Below, one piece after another: positions 1 through 11,700 of a DNA stretch of 64,000 nt (the first letter of the stretch is position 1; the number at the start of each line of letters is the position of its first letter). Source of the DNA: Anarhynchus alexandrinus (lineage: Eukaryota > Chordata > Aves > Charadriiformes > Charadriidae); contig VUYV01000003.1 in the NCBI GenBank assembly GCA_008711295.1, forward strand, positions 9,089,758 through 9,153,757, in the 5' to 3' direction. The notes under the pieces were generated by a model. It had not been told where the DNA came from. It saw only the letters and a list, made by a program, of their open reading frames with translations, and did not search any database. The position numbers were made by a program, and so were the translations under genes.

Positions 1-3000
1 TTACTTGCAGGAAACGTGATGACTCTAAGTTTAGTATGAGGAAACCATTTTTTCCTCTAATAACATAAAATGACAATATTGAGATAATGCTTTCTCTAAA
101 AATAGATACCTAAAAATAAACCCACAGCTTCCTTTTAGCGGTGATTACAAGCATTCAAACATAAACAAACCTCTGGTTTCAGTGTGGAACTTGACTTCCT
201 TTTTTGTGTGTGTGCGCGCGAAATCTTCAATATTTGGGACCTTTGCTCTGCAGTCATATCTGGTCATTCTTGCTGTGAGTGGCTTCTTGTCATCTCATCT
301 GAAAGCAGAAGATTGAAGCAAAGCAAACTTGAAGCCAGTTTTGTTTCTCCTTTGATGGTAACACTTGAAAGTGTTCCTCCCCCTCCTCTTTCCTTGCAAA
401 ACCTATTCTTCCAGGCCTTTTGTTGTTAGAGGTTAGTTGATGTTTTGGAAATTAACTTCTGAGTGTGTTTCAGTGTAGTCTCTCTTTTAATGGTTTGGGA
501 GGGAAGCTTGGTGTTTTGGCTCAGCTGGTTAGTTTTCCATGTCAAAATAGTTCAGCTGATTCCAAAGTGGTGTAGTTGGTGACTTCAAGCTTTTCTTTTA
601 ATTTCTGTTCTAGAGAAAAAACTATAGCTTCACTATTTTATTTTCTTTTTCTTTTTCCTTGCTGAAATTTAGAGTCTGTGGTCCTTGTTTTGGACTTGCT
701 GCCTTCAGTTAATAATAGAGTAGTTATTGAAGTATTGCAGCCAAGAGTGAGAATGGAAAACTAGGTATCGCCCACACATCTGGAATAGCTTTCAAGTAAT
801 GTCTTTTGAAGCCTCTAAATCAGGTTCTGATATTATTGAAGCTGAATTTGTGCAGCTTTTGCATAAATACAGGAAAGCATTGTCATGGCTTACAGCTAGA
901 AGCTCAGTGAGGTGTTGCTGAAATTACCTTTTAAGGTGTGTTCAATCCAGGAGGATCCCAAAGTGTGTTCAGTAGTCTCTGGAGGCAGAGGGGTGGGAGT
1001 GAGTGGGGGAATGTAACTTTCCTCTTAATGAAGCTTAGGGAAACTAAGTGTCTGTGGTGAGCAGATCCCATGAGACTGGAGGGAGTTGAGGGGACTGATG
1101 TATTGCACAGTGCTTCAGTACGTATAAGGTGATAACTGACTCGGTCTTGGAACTAAATGGCTGTAACACTGAGACCCTTTCCAAGCAAAGTCTAGCATGG
1201 AGGAAAAAAGGAGAGGAATTTCTAGCAAAAACTAATTTTAGGGACGTTTGGTTTCCTTAAGCTTCTTCTCTAGTCAGTGGAGAAGGAGGAAGGTATCCAG
1301 GGACAAGAGGGAATGAGTGCTGGAGACCAGTTTTGGGCCCCAGGCCAGCAGAACTATATTCATGATTATTTGTATTATAAAACACTTGGGTCAGAAGGCC
1401 TTTCTGATTTACTGTGAAATAATGTCATGAAAAGAATTCATCTCACTGTAGAATTAATCCATATGATGCAGCTGTGTTAGGAGAACCTAGGTCAGAAACT
1501 GAGGACCTAGCATAACCTCTTATTTATAACAAATAAACAAAACCCCACAACCCTCTCCATGTGGGACTGGGGAGACTCAGACAAGTGAATATCTGTTGGA
1601 AGTCTCACTGGCAAGAGTCTGAAATCTATTGTAAATGCTGAAAGAAGGTCTTTGCTGGAGGGCTGCTCATTGCAAAGTCTGCTTGCTGGTGGTACAGCAG
1701 CTTGTCTTGGTAAAAAATTAAGTCTAACACAAGTTGTAAGAAGAAAAAAGGGTATTTCTCAATCTTTGTGAGACTGTCACCTGTTTTGCAATATTTACAG
1801 ATGAATTGTTTTCAGTCAAGCTGTTTTAAGGATATTCGCATTCCTTGCTCCACCAAATGGAGATTCACATGTCTGAATTATAAGTAGCTTAACGCTACAG
1901 CTAATTACTGTCCCTTAGCTCCAGGTTGCACCTTAAGCCTTGTCCTTGCAGGGATCTTATCAGTGTGAACATCCCAGTGTGACTAACCCCAAGGTAACAG
2001 TGTTGATGTCACTCCCTGTGTAACGTTGATACCAGTACCTGATCTCTAGAAGAGAACTCTTCCTCCTGGAGGAATAAAAATACTCATGTTCTGGTAACAA
2101 CTTCAGATAGTACCAAATGTTTCCAAATGACAGGTGACGAATGTTACTTTTTTTTGGACAAGATCGCACTTTCAAGATCTTGATGCTAAACCTGGGACAC
2201 TGGCTTTCACGTCTCTGAAATTTCTTCTGGACTCCTATCATGAAGGGTAAAGGAGTGCAACTTCTCCTTTACTACCTCCACATTTCCCCCTCCCCACACG
2301 AATTTGCTACTACTGTTTTCAGTTAAGTTGTTACAGCTTTGCATAAGGGCCAAAAGTAGAAGTGAGCTATTTCTGTATGCTGTGTAAATCTTTGTTGAGA
2401 GCTAAGGAGAGGAGAGAAAGGACAAGTTAAATAATCTTTGTGCCCCTGCGTCTCGCTGGCATGAGGTGTTTGTACCAGAGGCTTTTGGCTGCATTGCCTG
2501 CGGAGGAGAGATGGGGTGAGAAGCGTGTGCCCTGTGGATGCTGCCACACCATGTGTGTTCCTGCCCTTCGCCTTTGTAGGCAGTTACAGCTCTTACCTAT
2601 GGCATCGCCTGTTGGGTTTGTGAATCTGTGTGTGCTTTCAAGCCTCTGCTGAGTTTATCTTTTCTTTGCAAGGCCCTTGGCTTGGGTTAGCATGGATCTA
2701 ATTTAACGTTTGAAAGAAAACAAAAGGAGAGGCCAGAAAAGCTATTACCTTTTCACCCTTTAGACTCTACCCATTTTAAAAGCTGTTATTTAAACTAAAA
2801 ATGAAAATATATGGCTTTAAAGAAAAAGAAAACCTTTTTATTTCTTTCTTCCCCTCCTTCATTAAGGTTTTTGGCATTAGCTTGTTTACCAGTCTGAACA
2901 TTTCCTCAGCTCTTGGCTGTGGCTGAGGGCACCGATGTGTTTCCTGGCTGTGGAGTTCAGCTCAGCGGAGGGAGGCCTCTCTGCCAAGCGGGGCTTTGAT

Positions 3001-4140
3001 GCTCGAATAGAAAGGAGGATTAGGGTTTTGAAGCAAGGTTAGTTCTGAGGTGAGGAGAACCTGTTTGCTCTAAGCAGTTAGTTTAGATATTTCAAGCGTA
3101 TGTATCACTGGTTAGTTAAGCCTTCTGCAGACATTGGTGGGATGTGATGATCATCGAACTGTTTAAAAACAAGTCCTGAAGGAGAAAAATTACACTGCCT
3201 TTGCATTAGCATGTCTACAGCAGGTGTAATTTGACATCGTCAACTTAGTTCAAACAGACTGGGAATTTGGCTGCCTGTACAGTGTGGGCTGTTTAGTTGT
3301 TTTAATTGTCTTCTGTTGAAGTCCTAAATAGTAATTTCTTATCTGAATAGAGCTATAGGGAATGGGATGAGGGTAAACAGGAAAAAGACATAATTACGTT
3401 GGTTTAAATTCACACCATAGGTCACACCAAAAGATGTCCTTGTGTAAACAAGGCTTGTGTTTGTCCATACAGCTGGGTTCAGCTGTGTCTGTTGCTGACA
3501 TCCATTGTCAGCAACAGATCATTTTTGTAGTATAGCCAAAGCCTTAAAACAAAGACGGTAATCAGTCTTGTTGCATAGCTTGGTGACAGAGGTGGCATTA
3601 TACTGATGGACAAAGCAAAGTGCTTTTTTAGCCCAATGTACAAGAAGAGGCAAGAATATTGGTTGATACAAGTATTTTTCTGTATTTTTATTGCTAGCTG
3701 CTAAAGATTTACAGTGAACCCATACCATACTTTCACCCGTCTTGAACTACTGTTTCCTTTTTTAAAATAATAATAAAAAATTAAAATCAAAATGCCATGG
3801 TGAAACCTTTTTTTTTTTTAAGGTACTGCTGGCTTGTTGTTTATGCTTGTAAGAACTATTGTGGCACAAGTAACACATATTTAAAAGTGAGTTTTCATAT
3901 TTGGGAGACTCCTAGTTCTTTGCCACGTGTGCAGCTTTTAGGTGGGCAGTAGCAGAAGGCGTACTGCCTGAGGGAGGGAGACAGCTCTCCAGAAGAATTA
4001 TTTGTGTTGGTATTCGTAGAATAAAGCTGCATTTTATCGCTGTTGGGGGAAGATTAAAAGCACAATGACAGCTTTTTGCTGTTTGCAGTGGGTAGATCCA
4101 GGGCTCTTTGTAGTACATGTGCTATAGTTGTATATCGCTG

Positions 4141-4800
4141 CTTCTTGAGAAGCTCAACATGACCCAGCAATGTGTACTTGCAGCCCAGAAGGCCAACCGT
4201 ATCCCAGGCTGCATCAAAAGAAGCGTGGCTAGCAGGTGAAGGGAGGTGATTCTGCCCCTCTACTCTGCTCTCATGAGACCCCACCTGGAATATTGCATCC
4301 AGCTCTGGAGCCCTCAACATAAGAAGGACATGGACCTCTTGGATTGGGTCCAGAGGAGGGCCACAAAGATGATCCGAGGGTTGGAGCCCCTCTCCTATGA
4401 AGACAGGCTGAGAGAGTTGTTCAGCCTGGAGAAGAGAAGACTCCAAGGAGACCTTATAGCAGCTTTCCAGTATCTGAAGGGGGCCCACAAGAAAGCTGGA
4501 GAGGGACTTTTTACAAAGGCATGTAGTGATAGGACAAGGGGTAATGGCTTCAAACTGGAAGAGGGTAGATTTAGAATAGATATTAGGAAGAAATTTTTCA
4601 CTCTGAGAGTGGTGAGACACTGGAACAAATTGCCCAGGGAAGTTGTTGAGGCCCCATCCCTGGAGGTGTTCAAGGCTGGGCTGGATGGGGCTTTGAGCAA
4701 CCTGATCTAGTGGGAGGTGTCCCTGCCCATGGCAGGGGGGTTGGAACTGGATGATCTTTAATGTCCCTTCCAACCTAAACCATTCTATGATGATTCTTTG
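4141..4800 (+). mobile_element. CR1 non-LTR retrotransposon, 5'-truncated 3' end
   Basis: This is the C-terminal end of the CR1 ORF2 reverse-transcriptase protein plus the 3' UTR. A 154-codon frame without stops (4246-4710) contains the typical CR1 motifs LRPHLEYC-like (here MRPHLEYC), [34 protein letters not shown] and RGNGFKL. It is followed by the standard end, with GTGTCCCTGCCCATGGCAGG near 4718 and a tail related to the ATTCTATGATTCT repeats at about 4783-4799. CR1 is the main LINE of birds and is usually 5'-truncated. The left edge is approximate. It lies in the PHLPP1 intron in the sense orientation and is too short to move by itself. Confidence 0.93.
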
Positions 4801-6426
4801 AAACTGCACTGTAGTATGCCATATTCACATGGAGACTGGAAGAAAAAAAAAGAACTTAAAACACTGTAGGCCAGGGCTGCATAACTGAGTTTGCAACAGG
4901 AACTGGAAAAAAAGTCTTCCATTGGACTTTGATTTGATGTGCAAAGTTGAATTTGGTCTTACACCCTTCCTACTCCTCTAGTATTACAATGGGAGACATT
5001 GTAATACAATGATTGACCATAAAGTGTTTAAAAATCATATCCAGGGAATGGAGAAAGCTGCATGTTTCATCTTCTTTCTTTATATTTGTGATGATTAAAA
5101 ATCCCAACTGAAAAGTAGTCTTCAAAAAGTACAAGATCTTGCTATGAGTTTGAGCTACCCTGTTGTCAAACTGTTGCATCTCTTGCTTCTCTGGCAAAGA
5201 CAGGTGTTGACTCTAAATCTTACATTGTAGCTACCATAACTGAGGTGGTGTCATACATCACAATCTTTCAAGAAGGTCATTGCACCAGCCATTTCCCCCA
5301 TGTTATTAGTACTGGAGATGCAACAGGGGTTTCATGTGAAAACAAGTGTTGAGGGTGCATGCAGTTCAGAATGTGATGAGAAGACGTTCCAGAAAGGTTG
5401 GTCAGGGCAACGGCTTCTTCTGCCTGGGGACTCATCAACTGTACTGCTTGTGTTTTTATTTTTATATATGTATGTAAAGCATATAAAACAATTGCACTTT
5501 TAAGTTTTCTAAAAGAAAACACCAAAGAAGCCATAACGAGCACTTGATGCAGGTTCTATATGTATCTAGAAAGTCTTTCCCTCTAGCATTGCTGCCACAC
5601 TGACTTTCTTCACTATGTTTGTTGGAGCACGGGTCTGTTGAACCCAGCCTAGACAATTTGTTAGGGTATTTATTACAGTCTTGGGGTTTTTTTCCTTCCA
5701 GTGGAAACTCTACTTTCTGCAGGTAATGTCCCATCCTATGAATGCTTTTTGTTTGAGTGTGAGGGATATTCTAGTCAGCATTTTCTTACCCTTTATCAGC
5801 TTATCTCTGCAGTGATTCCCCACAGTGAGTCAAGGAAACCCAGTGCGTTATTAAAAACTGTATCATCTTTTAGAAGAATGCTGTGCTCTTAATTAAAAAA
5901 AAAGCAAACACACACATGCAGTCTTACTGCATTTAAGTCAATTGAAGACGATTGCATGATTAAAATATCCCTTTATTGTTCCATTTAGGAACAATATCAT
6001 TTCAGAATTTCAATACTGAACTTCAGAACAACTGTTGAAAGTTACTGGTGAGCCAAAGAGTATTGTTAAGATGTTGTTCTCCTTTGTCACTCTTCTTTGT
6101 TTTTCATCTTGTTCATCTGTTCTCTAGGAATTTGTTACAGAACAGTACTGAGGAATGAAAATAGAAAAGTCTTTATCCCTGCTCGTGAGAAAAATTGTGT
6201 TGTTTATATGAGTATTCCTTGTAACAATTCAGAAGAAGTTAATTCTTAGAGTACTGTTTTGCTAACAAAAAAGACTTCAATAAAATTCCAGTTGATTCCA
6301 GAACTAACACCTTTTAAAATGTGTTTTTAACTTTTACAGTTATCTCTCCGGTAGAGGCATCATTCAGTAAATGTCAATTGCATGAAAATCTTAATTAAAT
6401 TCTTCTTATAAAAAAGTTATTCCTTT

Positions 6427-6465
6427 AAAAAAAAAAAAAACAAAACACAACAAGCAAAAAAAAAA
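6427..6465. repeat. A-rich low-complexity tract
   Basis: Fourteen consecutive A are followed by more A-rich sequence with a few C. No retroelement body was recognised just upstream, so it is called low complexity. Confidence 0.75.
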
Positions 6466-8592
6466 TAATCAGAACATACAACTTGTAAAAACAAAATTAC
6501 TTTTAACTAGATTATTTTCACGGGGCTTGATGATTTTAAGAAAGGACTTGCATCCTTTCTGGAGACAAGAGTAGAATTTGGATATGTTCGTCTGCTTTAT
6601 CATGGTTCACACTCAGAGTTACCAGTTCTGGTACTTTAGATATTTTTAAAGTAACATGCCTTGCTAAGCACTGCTGGATTGCTTATTACTGTTCATATCA
6701 CATTCCAAACAAGTAGTTGGAGCAGCAGTGTATGTAAGCCTTACACCTGAAATTACACATTCTCCCTTTTAATTTAACGGGTGTCAGCGCTTTGTCATCT
6801 CTTGTGTTTTGAGTGTTATGAGAACTGTACCATACCGGGCAGGTTCTGGCACCATAAACAGACTGAATACCTAGCTTTCAGAAATGACTGCTCAGAATAG
6901 CCTATGAATAATTTTTGTCTAATACTACAAGGGGGAAGAAAAATAGTAGCTACAGTAACAAAAGGACTGAACTAATTGAGTAAAAAAATTCGAGCATTTT
7001 AATGGATGTGGGAGGACTGGATTATTAACGGTCGTGTTAGAGAAAATCATTGCACCGTCTCTTCCTCTCGAAGCTTATGGCTGTGTGTTTATAATAGAGA
7101 CCACTTATCCTGAGGCCTATGTAGCTTGCATTGGAGAGGAAAAAAAGGAAGAAAAAACTCCTTGGCCTTCTTTTCAGTGGCAAGCTACTTCACTTACGCC
7201 AGCAAAACGTCATGTCTTAAGGTTCCAGGGTACTTTATGGCAAGGGCTCTATGTCTGCCCAGAAGGTTGGGCGGGTGGTGTTTCCTTCTTCAACGTTCAG
7301 AAGTTCTTATAGACTGTCACTGGGCACTGATTATGAGTTGTTGGGGTTTTTTTCCTCTTTTTGCCCCGTAGATGTGGTGTTTGTACTTCCAGAATCCTAG
7401 CATGTGAGGCCAGTAAAAGTGCCAATGACAAAATGAAATGATTGCTTCTCTTGCAGTGTAATCATTTGAGCACTGTTTGTGCAGTCTCAGAAGTCTGAAA
7501 TGGTGGTGGTTTGCTTATCCTCCTTTGATCTAAGCCATGCCTGCTCCAAAAATGCCTCTCATTCTTCTAGCATTTGTCCCCTCCTCCTTGCCCACCATCC
7601 TCACTGCCTTGTACTGCTGTGTGGTGGTGTTTTGTTATGTAGCTTGCTCCACGACTCTAATTCATGAAAGGATATTTTTAACAGTATTGGACAGAAAATG
7701 TAAGAATTCTGCATTGCAGTTTTGTTTGTGTGGTTTTGTTTANAAAGGCTAGTAACTAAGTAAAGCAGCAGGATGTAGTTCATGCAGCTGTATCTTAGAT
7801 ACTTGGTAAGGAGTAGAGTTGCTGTTACTTGAATTTGTTGCCTGCAGGTCTCTGTGGAATGATGCTAGCCATATGTCATGCTAGGTGGTATGATTTCTTT
7901 AGCCTCTATAGACTGTTTGTTTTACCTTCCCCTTTCTAGAAAACAGTGTTAAATCCCCAAATCTCAGTTTTGTTTTTGTCACATTTTTATCACTCTTGGA
8001 CAGTTTTCTGATTCATTGAGAAGAGATGAGTACTTGGTGCTTTGCTGCTGTGATATTTTTCTTTCCAGTAAGATATAAATGGGATAACTCTTTCTTCTGC
8101 CATTTAATACCTGCTTTTGACCCTTGAAACCGAGGCAGGGTGGTAACTGTTACCCCCTCGCCTCCACTCACTTGGGTATACTGACCAGTCATGCAGCAAT
8201 ATAGAAGACTTCTGCACTATGTTTTTGCTGCTGTTACTTTCTAAGTAAAGAACTTGACTAAAGTTTATGTCAAATCTCTTATCTTTTTTTTTCTGGTCGT
8301 AGACTATCGCATAACTTCATTGATGAAAATAAATCTATTTCACTTACTAGTTTGACAAACCTTTGCGCTTTTCCCCCTGCTAGCCATCTGTGGACTTGGT
8401 TTTAGCACTGAGGCAAAGCAAGAGATCGTGGCATAACTTGCAGCAATGATGTAAGCTGCGTTAGATCAGCTACATACGCTGATGCTGACTTCTGCTGTGC
8501 TTAAAAGCAGTTCGTCTTGTTGTAGTAGGGGTGAAGGAAATGTTCTTGTTTTATTACAGTATTAACGTATTGGTGTACCTCTTAACTTCCAG

Positions 8593-8759
8593 GTTGCATC
8601 ACAGCGCATAAGTTCAGTGGATCTTTCATGCTGCAGCCTGGAGCACCTGCCTGCCAACCTGTTTTATAGCCAAGACCTCACTCATCTCAATTTAAAGCAG
8701 AACTTCCTGAGGCTAAACCCTAGCCCATCCACAAGTAGAGCGCTTAGTGAATTACAAAG
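8593..8759 (+). CDS. PHLPP1: PHLPP1 exon (window exon 1): start of LRR region
   Basis: Acceptor cttaacttccag and donor CAAAG|gtaaag bound a 167-bp exon, phase 0 in and phase 2 out. It codes for window residues 1-55, beginning [20 protein letters not shown], which matches the opening LRRs of PHLPP1. Leucine-rich spacing is visible in [15 protein letters not shown] and [11 protein letters not shown]. The divergent part near its end (NPSPSTSRA) is a less conserved loop. It is separated from the next exon by the longest intron in the window. Confidence 0.95.
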
Positions 8760-11700
8760 GTAAAGTGATATGGTTCTACTGATCTTCCTATGCCCTTGGA
8801 GCCAAGTGACCACTGATCTGCAGGAACTTTCCTAAAAAATTACTACCTCCTCTTGTGGAGGATTGGCCTGGCTGTAATGCTTCAGAAATGGGTTAACTCT
8901 GTGTGTTAGAAACAGACTAGCTTTCATAAAAAACTTAAATGTCTTTCTTGTAAATAGAAGGCTATTTTCAACCCAAAATGCAGTTTTCAGAATGCGTTGT
9001 TTTTATCTACCTACTGAAGCCAGACTGTAGCTCTTCAGTCTTTGATTCACGTGAGTGAAGTGAGCTGCCCATCAAAGGGATGCATTCTAAGTAGGAACAG
9101 TACTGTGTGTGACTTGACTTAGAAGTTTTTTGTTACCCTCCAAGCAAAGAAAGCCCTGACTTAATAAATTCAACGTGATTCCTGTCCACTTTCTGCTCTG
9201 CTTAACCCGAATTCTTCGTTCCTAGTAACTGTGACCTTCCAGTTGTTCTTTCCATTGCAGCTCATCCAAGAATGTAACAAAATGGGTAGATAGCAGCATG
9301 ATCTGTGATCAGAATAATTTAATGTATGTGTGGAATCAGCAGGCTTTCTGTATTCAGAAAGATGAATGTTTCCTTACTGAATATAAGACTGTGATTTTAA
9401 TTTTGGTGGTAACTGAATTGTAGAGTTACCTCAGGATTATGCTTGTAGATGGTCCTGTTCAAATGAAATGTTTTAAACCACATTTCTAAATCTCTTCATC
9501 TTTGAATAACAACTGAAAAATACAAGATGGATTATGTGGGCTGTTGTATTTTTATATAATTCCAATTTCATTCTGGAAAAACAAAAAATTTGGCATATTG
9601 GAAGATGAATGAACCCAGCAGGTCTGCTTCACAAACAAAGCAGGCAGTGATTCCAAGAGCTTATGAACACAGTCTGGAGAATAATACTGGATTAAATGTT
9701 CTGTGAATGTTGGTATAGGTCTCCAGATAGCAAGTGGAATTTTAGCATAAGTTAGGTGATGAACATGGACAAATAATGAATGTCTTAATTTTAATGAATT
9801 TTAATCATTTTTCCTTTTTAAATATCAGAGAGTGTATAGGAGATACTTGGTTATATTTTGTCCATGTGCATACAGCTAATTCTGTTTGGGATTAGGAAGC
9901 ATTTATGAATAATATGATGGGCAATATTCATTGTCTGTTTAATGTTCTTTTGGTACTGCAATTGTAGGAACAGTTGAAGAGTCTTGCTGAAAGTTAATAA
10001 ACTTGAAATTTTTCTCGCTAATGTGAGCCCGAACGTGCAAAAGTGAAAGATTTCAGGTGACCAAATAAAACTTTCCTGTTTTCTGAGATTCTGCATCAGG
10101 AAAATCTGGAGAAGTGGCATATACCCAAGGTGGTGCAAAGCTGATTGTCTCATTCTTCTGAGAGCTGGTCCTGTTCTGTCAGTGAATAATAGTCTGCTCT
10201 GTCTCCATTGCTTTGAGCTTGTCAAGAAGGCATGGGAAAGGTCTGTGAACTTCTGGAGAAAAAAAAATGAATTATTAGGAAGGTTGCATGGCAATGTTTC
10301 AGTGGCTCAGAGCCCGTGCCTCATGAACTCCTGTCCCTTGGCGCTGACATTCCCTTTTCCACTGCTGATGTCCTTCAGCCTTATTTTCATCCAGTACAGG
10401 TGGCATCACCCAGGCAGTGAGTAGCTGGAAGCTGCTGCTGCTGTTCCTATTGCTATGCCAGTGGAAAGGGCTGTGTGAGGTGGTAGCTCCTGCTGAGGGT
10501 TATGAAGAGCAGTGCCCCATCAGTTATCTTTTGTCTCCCAAAATATTGCAGCAAAAGCATGAGCCTGGCCCTGGAGTGCTCTCCCAAGCCATGGTCCTTC
10601 CTGCCCTAAGAAACACAGTGCTGGCTTCTCCTTAGGGTGGGAAAACTCGAGTTTTACTTGTGCTGCCAAAAAGCTTTGAGCCAGCTCTACCTCTACTGTA
10701 AGTCTGTTTTTCTGTAGTAAGTAAATACACAAATATCTAGCAAGAAGGGAACACTGTATCTTTTTGAAATTATTAGTGAATCACAGTATGAAAGCATGTG
10801 CAAAGTAAGGGAAGCTCAGTCATTCCTGAGAACAGAAGTTGTTAGTTGTCTGATTTTTTTTTTTCTTTTTAATCCAATTTCATAAAACCATTTTCAGATC
10901 TTTTGGGGGTTACACAAGGTAAAACTTGACTGGATAAACCAAAAGTCTTTTTTTGTTTGCCCATGTTCTTTCAAACCACTGCAAAGCAAGTACAAAATCT
11001 CTGCTGTTCTGATTTGGTACTGTTGGCTTTTATACCAAATTCTCATTTGCTAAATTGCAGCCGCACACAGGGCACAGCACCAGTGAATCAAGCCCAGAAA
11101 TATTTAAGTCTCCAAAATAACCATGTGCTTGGATGTTGTGAACAAAATGCATTGGCATTCCTAGTACGATTTTTGATTAAAATCTGGGTAGCAAGGCAGT
11201 CTAGGAAAATTTGTCTTGCTATAAGCAGCTCATGGTGCTAGCTGTTCCTCTTAAGAAATCACTTTAGGTGGTAATTTAACAAATGCTCATGAATGCTGGA
11301 TTTCAGAACGAGGTATGTCAAAGAAGAAAATACCAACTTTTCAGCTACGCATTGAGTAGACTCACAAGCAGCTGCGTCATAGCAATGAGATGCTGACATA
11401 TGCACTGACTTGGCAGGTACAGTCAGGAATGGATTGTGAAAAAAACCAAGAATTCCTACTTACACTTATGCAGTTACTTCTTTCAGTTGTTAAAATAATG
11501 TAATTTGTTGCATTTCTGAATAAAATATTTAGTCCTGCTCAATACATGGCCTAAGTGAAAAAATCTCCATCTCAGGAACTAAATTGCTGGTAGCATGTGA
11601 AGGTTTACAGAGGTGCAAATGCACTTTTTTTCCCCACTTTCAATTGCTTTACTGTCCACTCAGATTTTAAGTTCTGTTGCTGCAGATACTCTGCAGCTGT

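Larger units (their letters stand above)
1..8592 (+). other. PHLPP1: Upstream PHLPP1 intron (3' portion)
   Basis: AT-rich noncoding sequence ending in the acceptor cttaacttccag before the first visible exon. It holds one CR1 LINE fragment (about 4141-4800), an A-rich tract near 6427 and a T run near 3809. I see no PH-domain or other PHLPP1 coding sequence here. The preceding exon should end in phase 0, because the first visible exon opens with a whole codon. An ambiguous base N is at 7743. Short open frames in this stretch show no family resemblance. Confidence 0.8.

Noticed and set aside
4054..4809. 251-codon open frame on the - strand
   Set aside because: It is the reverse strand of the CR1 fragment. 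The sense strand clearly codes for the CR1 protein end.
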